Assembly (NCBI GenBank): GCA_963976875.1 | Contig: CAXBML010000009.1 | Coordinates: 39,952-103,951 of the forward strand | Source of the DNA: Berkiella_A sp963976875 | GTDB lineage: Bacteria; Pseudomonadota; Gammaproteobacteria; Berkiellales; Berkiellaceae | Direction of reading: 5' to 3' | Length of the DNA: 64,000 bases | Shown here: positions 26,892 through 35,700 of the stretch, piece by piece | Layout of the letters: each line of letters starts with the position of its first letter | Position numbering within the stretch: the first letter of the stretch is position 1 | Position numbers and translations under genes: made by a program | Notes under the pieces: generated by a model | The model's input: the letters and a program-made list of their open reading frames with translations, nothing else | The model's database searches: none | Told to the model about the DNA's origin: nothing

Positions 26892-27785
26892 CTAGGTATG
26901 TTTGTTTTCTAATTTAGCAAAATTTAAAAAATTATCGGTTAATGGTGAAACTTTCTTGCCTTGTGAGTGGACAAAGTACCATGGATGTTTAAAAGGAAAG
27001 CCTTTTATTTGAACTTCCTGTAGGAGCTTATACTTCATTTCTAAGCTGACACTTTGTTTTGAAACAACACTAATACCTATATCAGCCATGATCGCCTGCT
27101 TAATTGCTTCACAGTCACTAATTTCCATTTGGAAATTTGGTGAAAACTTTTGTTTTTGAAAAATTTGATCGGCAGCGAAGCTCGTACCAGAGCCTGACTC
27201 ACGCGTTACCCAAACTTCATCTTTTAAATCAGACAGTTGAACGAGTCTAGATGACTGAAAGCGATGTTTAGGTGAGCTAACGACAATAAGTTCATCATCA
27301 TAAAAAGTAACCGTTTCAACAGGTATTGACTTAGGTGGATGGCTCATTATTGTTAAGTCATCCATATTTTCTTGTAATCGGGAAATAATACCTTGTCGGT
27401 TACTCACATTGAGTTTTATTTTAACGTCTGGATTTTTGGATTTAAAACGGCCTAGCAAGTTTGGTAAGAAATACTTTGCTGTAGAAACACAAGCCACTTT
27501 TAATTCTCCTGAAACACCACCCTTCATTAGGTTCAATTCAGTATGCGCTTCATCCATTATTTTTTGAACGTTATGACATGTTTCTAAAAATTTCTCACCA
27601 AATGCCGTAAGGTATATTTTTCTACCAATCACCTCAGTTAGCTGACAGTCAAAATGGATCTGTAGTTGTTTGATGATATTAGATACGGCTGGTTGGGTCA
27701 TATGTAAGCGTTGTGCTGCTTTAGAAACGCTCATGCATTCAGCAACTTGGTTGAAGACTTTGATTTGGTGTAGTGTAATACTCAT
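26892..27785 (-). CDS. LysR-family regulator, CbbR/CmpR-like
   Basis: 297 residues. The winged helix at residues 1-60 (LHQIKVFNQVAECMSVSKAA, then QRLHMTQPAVSNIIKQL) is followed by a LysR substrate-binding domain with the CbbR-like segments GELKVACVSTAKYFLPNLLG and WVTRESGSGT. CbbR/CmpR members regulate carbon-fixation and bicarbonate-uptake genes. It sits directly upstream of dabBA on the same strand, so control of the carbon pump is the natural reading. The effector is unknown. No RuBisCO or carboxysome gene occurs in the window. Confidence 0.85.
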   Translation of the reverse strand: MSITLHQIKVFNQVAECMSVSKAAQRLHMTQPAVSNIIKQLQIHFDCQLTEVIGRKIYLTAFGEKFLETCHNVQKIMDEAHTELNLMKGGVSGELKVACVSTAKYFLPNLLGRFKSKNPDVKIKLNVSNRQGIISRLQENMDDLTIMSHPPKSIPVETVTFYDDELIVVSSPKHRFQSSRLVQLSDLKDEVWVTRESGSGTSFAADQIFQKQKFSPNFQMEISDCEAIKQAIMADIGISVVSKQSVSLEMKYKLLQEVQIKGFPFKHPWYFVHSQGKKVSPLTDNFLNFAKLENKHT

Positions 27786-27820
27786 ATAATATTATGATGA
27801 TGTAACTATAGATAATAATA

Positions 27821-27845
27821 AATTAATAATTATAATACTAATTAG
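27821..27845. promoter_or_regulatory. AT-rich element related to the dabB dyad, upstream of lysR
   Basis: The sequence AATTAATAATTATAATACTAATT shares its first eleven bases with the dyad at 26821 and ends in the same half (TAATT). It lies 36 bases upstream of the lysR start, in the 255-base region divergent to the lipid operon. A regulator binding both places would give autoregulation. Inference, weakened by base composition. Confidence 0.3.
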
Positions 27846-28040
27846 AGATAATGCTGGCAAGTTAAAATAAACTTAACCCAGTCTATACAACTCTGAACGG
27901 ACATAGATCCATTATTTACTTTACATTATGTTGCCGTTATAAATTATTTGGAAAATATGATTCGGTAAAGCATTGAAAATTGTGCAGAACAAAATATAAA
28001 GGCACTCAACTAAAACTATATATAAAAATAAGTTTGATAA

Positions 28041-29279
28041 ATGAAAATTGCGATTGTTGGCTCAGGGATTTCAGGGTTAGTTTGTGCTTATTTACTGGGT
28101 AAAGAACACGAAGTGACTTTGTTTGAGAAGAATGACTATTTAGGAGGGCACACGCGAACCTTAAATATTGAATACAATAATAAAGAGTACAATATAGATG
28201 CGGGCTTTATTGTCTTCAATAAAAAAACTTATCCCAATTTTTGCAAAATCTTAGACCGCGAGAATATCTCATATGAAAAAACTGAAATGAGTTTTAGTTA
28301 TTCCGATCGACAGTTAGATTTTGAATATAATGGAAACTCATTCTCTAGCTTGTTTGCTCAGAAAAAGAACCTATTTAACACTAAATTTTACAAAATGTTG
28401 TTTGACATAATCAAGTTTAACCGTATAGCCAAAAAAGCGGTAAAGCATAATAATTTCCAACCTGAGAAGTTACAGTCTTTTATTAAAGAATGCTCTTTTG
28501 GCGATCTGTTTAAACAGACCTATCTGTACCCTATGGCACAAGCGATTTGGTCTGCACCTTATGATGATGTTTCTAATTTTTCTACACAATTTATATTATC
28601 CTTCTTTCATAATCACGGTCTTTTAGAAACTTATAATCGACCCCCATGGTATGTTATTAAAAATGGCTCGAAACAATATGTTTCCAGTTTAGTAAAACAT
28701 TGTACAAAAAATATAAAACTTAATTCAAAAGTCACTTGCATTCGAAGGGAGGAAGATAGTGTCGTGATTCAGGCTGGTGGCGAAGACTATATTTTTGATA
28801 AAGTTATTATTGCGACGCATTCAGATCAAGCATTGAAAATATTAGAACAGCCAACAGATATCGAATCCCAACTTTTGAATCAAATTCAATACAAGAAAAA
28901 TGAAATTTGCCTTCATACAGATGAATCGGTTATGCCTCAAAATAAATCAGCTTGGGCTAGCTGGAACTTTCTCAGAAACGATGCTAAAACCTGCCAGCTT
29001 ACTTACTATATGAATAGACTACAAAATTTAAACGAACCTGAAGATTTTTTTGTATCTGTTAATCAAAATAGCCTAATAGAAGAAAATAAAGTCATTAAAA
29101 AGTTCAGTTTCTCTCATCCCGTGTTAACCCATGAATGTATGGTGGCCCAAAAACAAATCAATACAATATCGGGGAAAAATAATACCTATTTTTGTGGTGC
29201 CTATTGGCACAATGGGTTTCATGAGGATGGGGTCAATAGTGCACTAAAAGTATGTAAAGCTTTTGGGTTAAGCCTATGA
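28041..29279 (+). CDS. FAD-dependent amine-oxidase-type oxidoreductase (COG2907)
   Basis: 412 residues. The N-terminal dinucleotide motif KIAIVGSGISGLVCAYLLG and YLGGHTRTLN (GG motif) bind FAD; the C-terminal NTYFCGAYWHNGFHEDGVNS closes the site. COG2907 proteins are flavoproteins regularly found next to DUF1365 and CFA-synthase-like genes and are thought to oxidise or desaturate membrane fatty-acyl chains. It is the first gene of a five-gene operon; its stop overlaps the next start by four bases. The putative promoter region is shared with the divergent lysR. Confidence 0.85.
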   Translation: MKIAIVGSGISGLVCAYLLGKEHEVTLFEKNDYLGGHTRTLNIEYNNKEYNIDAGFIVFNKKTYPNFCKILDRENISYEKTEMSFSYSDRQLDFEYNGNSFSSLFAQKKNLFNTKFYKMLFDIIKFNRIAKKAVKHNNFQPEKLQSFIKECSFGDLFKQTYLYPMAQAIWSAPYDDVSNFSTQFILSFFHNHGLLETYNRPPWYVIKNGSKQYVSSLVKHCTKNIKLNSKVTCIRREEDSVVIQAGGEDYIFDKVIIATHSDQALKILEQPTDIESQLLNQIQYKKNEICLHTDESVMPQNKSAWASWNFLRNDAKTCQLTYYMNRLQNLNEPEDFFVSVNQNSLIEENKVIKKFSFSHPVLTHECMVAQKQINTISGKNNTYFCGAYWHNGFHEDGVNSALKVCKAFGLSL

Positions 29280-30028
29280 GAGAAAATATTTTATTTTCAG
29301 GCACTTTAAGGCATCGTCGGTTTATACCTAAGGTGCATGAGTTTACGTATAAAGTATTTTATTTTTACTTTAATATTAATGAGCTTGCATCTCTTTGCGA
29401 TACTATTTCTTTTTTAAGTCAAGAGAAATTCAATTATCTTAGTTTTTATCGCAAAAACTATATTGGAGATGCATCACAACCAATCTCTGAGACTGTGAAT
29501 AAGTTGTTATCATCACAAAACACTAAGCCGAGCTCAGATGTCTTCATGATGACCCAACTTTCCCATTTAGGTTTCTGCTTTAATCCTATTTCACTGTATT
29601 TCACTTATCAGGATGATATGCTTCAATCTCTTATAGCTGATGTTCAGAATACGCCTTGGGGCGAGAAACATCCATATGTTTTGACTAATCCCAATGATAT
29701 AAGTCATCAAAGCTATGCTTTTCAATTCCTTAAAAAGTTACACGTTTCACCTTTTTTTGATATGCGCTTTGTTTATGATCTAAATCTAAAGTTAACAAAA
29801 GAGAATTTTATCGTTCACATGCAAAATATGAAAGATGACATAAAGCACTTTGATGTGACTTTATCAATGCAAGGTGTGCCATTTTCAGCAAATGCTTTAA
29901 AAAAGCTGATCGTGAAACATCCATTTGTTTCTCAGAAAATTATTTTGTCAATATACTGGCAAGCTTTAAAATTATATATTAAACGTATCCCTTTTGTCTC
30001 ACATCCAAAATATAATGGTCTTTCATGA
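29276..30028 (+). CDS. DUF1365 family protein
   Basis: 250 residues. The family pattern is clear: LFSGTLRHRRFIPKVHEFTY at the N terminus, SHLGFCFNPISLYFTY, VLTNPNDI, FQFLKKLHVSPFFDM and a terminal basic helical segment. The biochemical role is not established; the family is tightly linked to COG2907 and CFA-like methylases. It overlaps both neighbours by four bases, so translation is coupled. Probably cytoplasmic and membrane-associated. Confidence 0.88.
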   Translation: MRENILFSGTLRHRRFIPKVHEFTYKVFYFYFNINELASLCDTISFLSQEKFNYLSFYRKNYIGDASQPISETVNKLLSSQNTKPSSDVFMMTQLSHLGFCFNPISLYFTYQDDMLQSLIADVQNTPWGEKHPYVLTNPNDISHQSYAFQFLKKLHVSPFFDMRFVYDLNLKLTKENFIVHMQNMKDDIKHFDVTLSMQGVPFSANALKKLIVKHPFVSQKIILSIYWQALKLYIKRIPFVSHPKYNGLS

Positions 30029-31200
30029 GTTTTTATCGTTACGCATTTTTCAAGTTATTAAAAAAAATTTCTGTTGGTCAATTAGTCCTTGTTGAAGGTA
30101 GCCAGGAATATACATTTGGCCAGCCAAATGCCACCCCCATTCGAGTGAAAATTACAGATAATAGAACTTACAAATTAATACTGACCAAGGGAATATTAGG
30201 GGCTGGCAAAGCCTATATCCATCAATACTGGGATACAACAAATCTTTCTGATTTGATTCACCTTATTTTAAAGAACAAAGCTGTCTTTAGAAGCTTTGAT
30301 GGGGTTGTTGCCAAGATAAACTATCTTAAAGATACGATTTTGTTTTTATTAAGAAAAAATAATATTATTAGAGCCAAAGAGCATATCGAAGCACATTATG
30401 ATTTAAGTAATGAGTTTTTTAGCTTATTTTTGGATAGTTCTATGATGTACTCCTCTGCAATATTTTCTCATCCACAGCAAAGTCTTGTAGATGCCTCTAT
30501 GAATAAACTTAATGTTATTTGCACGAAGCTTCAAATTTCACCCGATGATCATGTTCTTGAAATAGGCACAGGTTGGGGTGGCTTTGCTGTTTTTGCTGCC
30601 AAAAATTATGGATGTAAAGTTACGACAACTACAATATCTAAAAAACAATATGACTACACAAAAAATCTGGTTGAACAGCACCAGCTGCAAGACAAAATCA
30701 ATGTACTACAGAAAGATTATCGATTATTAACTGGAGAGTTTGATAAGGTTGTATCAATTGAAATGATAGAAGCTGTTGGTTTTCAGTACTTTTCTGATTA
30801 TTTTTCTGCTATTAATAATGTCTTAAAACCAAATGGTCGGGCATTAGTACAAGCCATTACAATTAATGATAAAGATTATCACCGTGCAAAGCTTGAAGTT
30901 GACTTCATTAAGAAATATATCTTTCCAGGTGGGTGTTTGCCGTCTTTAGAAAGAATTCGCCATCATATTAAAAATGATACTACGTTAACTGAGCTCGATA
31001 TGGAAGATATAGGTCAACATTATGCGAAGACATTGGCTGAATGGGATAAAAGCTTTAACCGTAATCAAAAGCAGATCCAAGCCCTTGGCTTTACGACTGA
31101 CTTCATTAATAAATGGCAGTTTTACTTTGCTTATTGTCAAGCTGGATTTGAAGCAAAACATATTAGTACGGTGCAAGGTTTATGGATAAAAGAGCGATAA
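30025..31200 (+). CDS. cyclopropane-fatty-acyl-phospholipid-synthase-like methyltransferase
   Basis: 391 residues. The SAM-binding motif is VLEIGTGWGGFAVFAAKNYG, followed by TTTTISKKQY; the catalytic region contains IEMIEAVG and the bicarbonate-site segment IFPGGCLPSLERI, both as in CFA synthases. The enzyme transfers a methyl or methylene group from SAM to an unsaturated acyl chain in phospholipid. In this gene context it may be a fatty-acid methylase rather than a true cyclopropane synthase. Overlaps: 4 bases with DUF1365 and 19 bases with the next gene. Confidence 0.9.
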   Translation: MSFYRYAFFKLLKKISVGQLVLVEGSQEYTFGQPNATPIRVKITDNRTYKLILTKGILGAGKAYIHQYWDTTNLSDLIHLILKNKAVFRSFDGVVAKINYLKDTILFLLRKNNIIRAKEHIEAHYDLSNEFFSLFLDSSMMYSSAIFSHPQQSLVDASMNKLNVICTKLQISPDDHVLEIGTGWGGFAVFAAKNYGCKVTTTTISKKQYDYTKNLVEQHQLQDKINVLQKDYRLLTGEFDKVVSIEMIEAVGFQYFSDYFSAINNVLKPNGRALVQAITINDKDYHRAKLEVDFIKKYIFPGGCLPSLERIRHHIKNDTTLTELDMEDIGQHYAKTLAEWDKSFNRNQKQIQALGFTTDFINKWQFYFAYCQAGFEAKHISTVQGLWIKER

Positions 31201-31727
31201 TTAATACCGTATCACAGATTATAATTTACTACGTCGTATGGCTAGTCTGTATATCTATGGCTGCCAAACAAAATATTTGGTTGGGTGCTTATATTTCTTT
31301 TTTCCTAGTTCTTTTGCAAGTTGTTATTCATCAGGTTACCCATAAAAGGTTAGGCGTATTATTAATTTTTTCTAGTTCATTAGCGCTTATCGGTTTGTGT
31401 GTTGATAGCATTATGATTTTTAAAGGCGTATTTATCTTTAATGCAATGAGACCTGAGGTTTCTTTTGCCCCACCTTTTTTATGGGGTATTTGGCTTTCTT
31501 TTTCAATCATGTTTTACTCCATATTAAGCGCCTGGTTTAAACGTTACGCTTTAATTAGTATCCTGTCTGCACTTGGATTTCCGCTATCTTATTGGGTGGG
31601 CAGTTTAATGGGCGCTGCGCAAGCACCTCAAGGAGAGGTGTCGTATATTATTCTGGGGAGTATTTGGGCTGTATTATTGCCATTATTTTTATATTTATAT
31701 AACAGGGTGACTGATTATGTTTGCTGA
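31182..31727 (+). CDS. DUF2878 family membrane protein
   Basis: 181 residues with about five to six membrane helices. The family features include WLVCISMAAKQNIWLGAY near the start, HQVTHKRLGVLL, the FAPPFLWGIWLSFSI segment and PLSYWVGSLMGA. DUF2878 proteins accompany the COG2907/DUF1365/CFA cluster in many gammaproteobacteria; function unknown. It starts inside the preceding gene and ends 11 bases inside the next, so the operon is continuous. Confidence 0.82.
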   Translation: MDKRAIINTVSQIIIYYVVWLVCISMAAKQNIWLGAYISFFLVLLQVVIHQVTHKRLGVLLIFSSSLALIGLCVDSIMIFKGVFIFNAMRPEVSFAPPFLWGIWLSFSIMFYSILSAWFKRYALISILSALGFPLSYWVGSLMGAAQAPQGEVSYIILGSIWAVLLPLFLYLYNRVTDYVC

Positions 31728-32475
31728 TCTGACTGTTGCGGCTTTAATTGCTTTTGGTTTGATGTTTATTACTTGGTTGTTTTACTTAAGATCTAAAAAT
31801 CCAGGTGTTGTCGATGTCAGCTGGGGCTTAGGTATTTTGCTATGTGGGCAATGGTACTTGCTCAATGAACATATATCTTTGAGGATTGCTTTAATCAGTA
31901 TCTTGTTACTCATTTGGGGCGCTAGACTGAGTGGTTTTCTCTGGTACACAAGAGTCAAGCCCAATCATGTTGAAAAGCGATATTTGGATATTGCTGAAGG
32001 CTGGAAAGTAAAAGAAAGTATGGGGTTTTTGGCCAATTTTATGTTGCAAGCTTTTTTACTTTTTTTTATTGCTCTACCATTGTTAGTTATAAACAAAGAA
32101 ACGGCTCTGGAGCTGGTGGATATACTTGCAATAGCCATAGTTGTTATTGGCATTATTGGCGAGGCGACAGCCGATTATCAGCTGTATAACTTTAAAAAGA
32201 GTTCTCAGAGTGGAGTCTGTAATCGTGGCTTATGGAAATATTCACGCCACCCCAATTATTTTTTTGAGATAGTCACTTGGTTTGGTTTTAGTCTATTTGC
32301 ACTCAGAGAGCCTTATGGGTTTATTGCCTTAACTGCACCTATATTACTCATTATTATTATGCGGTTTATAACGGGGCCTATTACAGAACGGGTATCACTT
32401 AAGTCAAAAGGGGATGCTTTTAAAAAATATCAAGAGACAACCTCTATGATTATTCCCCTGCCGCCAAAAAAATAA
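31717..32475 (+). CDS. DUF1295 family membrane protein (steroid-reductase/isoprenylcysteine-methyltransferase-like)
   Basis: 252 residues, six or seven membrane helices. The C-terminal signature NRGLWKYSRHPNYFFEIVTW followed by FGFSLFAL is the SAM/NADPH-type cofactor region shared by DUF1295, 5-alpha-reductases and isoprenylcysteine methyltransferases. This suggests reduction or methylation of a lipid chain in the membrane. Last gene of the lipid operon; a 271-base gap without gene separates it from the large ankyrin gene. Confidence 0.85.
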   Translation: MFADLTVAALIAFGLMFITWLFYLRSKNPGVVDVSWGLGILLCGQWYLLNEHISLRIALISILLLIWGARLSGFLWYTRVKPNHVEKRYLDIAEGWKVKESMGFLANFMLQAFLLFFIALPLLVINKETALELVDILAIAIVVIGIIGEATADYQLYNFKKSSQSGVCNRGLWKYSRHPNYFFEIVTWFGFSLFALREPYGFIALTAPILLIIIMRFITGPITERVSLKSKGDAFKKYQETTSMIIPLPPKK

Positions 32476-32746
32476 TGCAAAAATAGAGGTATTTCAATTT
32501 TATATTTTGAAGTGGGTTTTTAATCTACGCGCGTTGAGAAGCAGGTAAATTGGTAAAGACGTGGTGAAGCAAAATATCTTTATCAGAAAATTATCCAGGT
32601 TGACTAGATAATGCAAAGCCACCTGAAATTATTTGAGGGAAATATTTTTTTGCAACAGTGCCCGCGTATTTACCACATATATACAGTAGAGAGTCTAAAA
32701 TGCTCTATGGTAAAATGTCATATAACTAACATGACAGTGGGTTTTA

Positions 32747-35700
32747 GTGAATATGCATATTTCGCAACTACTAGAAGAAATCAGAGATATCGAAAAGCTG
32801 TATCTACAAGGTTATAGGCCAATTTCTCCCAGAATCAAAGACGATAGAATTATTCAGTTAAAGCAAGAAGAACAAGAAAAGAACATAGAAAGCGCAAATG
32901 AAAAAGTTAAGGTTTTACTAGAAGCCTATACTGAGAATGAACAAGCGCAACAACTTATTAGACAAATTATCCATAATTTCAAGAAAAAGCATGTTCCCGA
33001 TTATGATGAGCCTGACTTTCTTAAATTAGACACCTACCTTGAAGGTCAAAAATACGGTGATTTTTACGACTTTGAAAGATATCAAGCGCTTTTAGCTATT
33101 TGTAAACTAGCCTACATCGAAGAACAAAATGGTATTCCTGAAGAACATGCCTTTAAATTAAGTCTTATTTTCGATGCTACGCATCTAGCAACTGATTTTC
33201 TATTAAAATATACAAAACAGAAAATAGATCTCACTAAGGACGAGAAAAAGGGCAAAAGTGCAAAAGAACAAAAAACGTATAAAGAAGAAAAAAGTGAGAG
33301 CTTATTTAATTTACATAATGCGTGTTTGTTTGGCTTACCAGGGCCAAACTGTGATATGGATATATGGAAAAATTTAGCTAAAAATAATTTGTTTGATAAT
33401 GATTTTAGAAATGTTTTGGGTGTTGCAGAAGATATTGAAGAACTCATACAAAAAAATAAAATTGAAGAGCCTAAGTTTACAGAAGATATGCTCACTGAGC
33501 AAATTGAGCAAACAATCGAGAAATTAAAGATAAAAATAAAAAGTTCAGAGGAAAAATTACAACTAGAGATAAAAAACTTTAAAAAACTTAACCGAGATGA
33601 AAGAAAAGGGTTAGAAGAACAACATAGTGAGACATGCGATGCCATTAAAAAGAAATTATTAGCTCTAAGGCAGCAAAAATATAATCTGCAACCGCAATAT
33701 GATGTGCAATTAATAAAATTAAAGGTCGACGAACTGCAAGAGCTTAACAAAAAATATAAAGATAAATCAAGGCGTCAAGATACAACTGGCATGAGTGCAG
33801 CAGAAAAAATAGTCGCTAAAACACAGCTGCAAAAAGCAAAGAAAAAGGTTTCAGATAAACGCTGTGAAATTTTCAAGCTGAGCGCAGGAAAAGAACTAAA
33901 AGATTTAAGTAGTACGCAAATAATGGCTTACGCTGAATACAGAAAGCAGCAAGATTTTGACGATGTTAAAAGGTACTTAGTTGAGCATGGATTTAATCAA
34001 AAATTAATCACTGATTTTAACATGTTGTTGAAAGAAGATGACGATGTTCAGATCCCCAATATGAAAATTGATGGCAATACTTTAGGGTTTGAGGGGATCT
34101 ATTTAATGAAAGTACCTGTTGAGGATCCAATCCATGCTGCAAGAGCCGCCTACTTAGGGAGGCTAACAGGTTGCTGTCAATCAATGGGAGATGTAGGCGG
34201 AGACTGTGCTATTCATGGTATATCGAGCCCAAATGGCGGGTTTTATATCGCGTGCAATGGTAATCCCCAAAAACCCCAAGTTGAGGACGAAGTTTTAGGA
34301 CAATGCTGGGCTTGGCGAAGTCAAGACAATGCCATTGTCTTTGACTCGATTGAAACAAACCACAGCAATAATGATGCTGTAAAATCCTTATTTAATGATT
34401 TAGCCTTGAAGTTAGTTAAAAATGGCTATACAGATAAAGTTGCTGTTGGGGCAAATTCAGGAATATCACATAAATTTGGAATTACTCCGCTATTGAGTAA
34501 AGCCGAATCTCCCATAGACTATAAAGGATATAGAGATTCACATAATCAAAGGGTCATATATGATAAAAACAAACCCTTTTATTTTTATGATGTATATTCT
34601 GATGCGAAAGTCGAAACAGATAAATTCATTGAAAATACTTTTTCTCAAAATATACCTTTAAAAGAAAATTTTGAATTATGTGCGATGTTAAATCTTAGTA
34701 TAATTAACAAATCCGAAAATATACTAGCTATTGTAATAGATATTGCAAAGCGTCATAATAAAGAAGATGAAGCTAATGATCTTATCGAACAAATTGGATC
34801 TTATGTAAATGGTCAATACTCCATTAAAGATATTATAGATGATGAAAAACGACACTTTTTGATTCCCTTAGTTGATGACAAAGGGGAAACCATTCTACAT
34901 AAAGCCACAAAAGAAGAAAATGTAGACCAAATCGAATCCCTTTTGCAAAACAAGAATATTGCATTCTTCATTGACAACCAAAACCAGGATGGTTATACAG
35001 CGTTAATGATCGCCTCACAAAATAAAAATCAATTAAGTATTAAAAAACTGCTTGATAATGGCGCGAATGTTAATATTAAAGACGAACAGGATAATACTGC
35101 GCTTATGCAAGTGATTAAAGCCGAAGATACTGAAACGGCATTATTTCTATTAGAGAATGCAACAGAAATCAATGTGGATTTGGATGATGATACTGGCAAT
35201 CATCCTATCATGATTGCGGCTCACTCTGGCTTATTGGAAGTATTAAAAAAATTAATTGAAAAAAATGCCATATTAGATGAGGTTAACACTAATCATGAAA
35301 CAGCTATCGATTTTGCACTAAAAGGGGCAAGTGATGAATGCGCGATTGAGCTATTCAGATATCATCTTGACCCTGGCGATAAAGGCGAATCAGGTAGAAA
35401 TGTATTGTTATCTGCTATTGATCATAACAAACCTAAAGTTGCTCTTTATATACTTTGGAATCACCCTGAAATTTATATTAATGCTTCTGACGAATACAAA
35501 AATAATGCATTACGTTCAGCGCTTTCACAAAGGATGCCGGAGGTTGAGAAAATATTACTAGATTATGGTCTCGATCTAGAGCAAGTTACCACTGATTATG
35601 ATAAAAAAACCTTTTTGCATCTCGCGGCAGAAAATCATAGCCCATACTTTGAAACCTATTTGCAAAAATTGCCAAAATATTTAAATGAAAAAGATCTGTC

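Noticed and set aside
28041..32475. Extracytoplasmic-sigma (ChrR/RpoE-type) promoter before the lipid operon
   Set aside because: I searched the 255-base upstream region for a TGATCC-N18-TAAG-like pair and did not find one.
33112..33750. 212-codon leftward Cys/Ser/Phe-rich frame inside the giant ankyrin gene
   Set aside because: It is the antisense of the Lys/Glu-rich coiled coil, whose codons produce long open complements; composition is non-protein-like and there is no ribosome-binding site.
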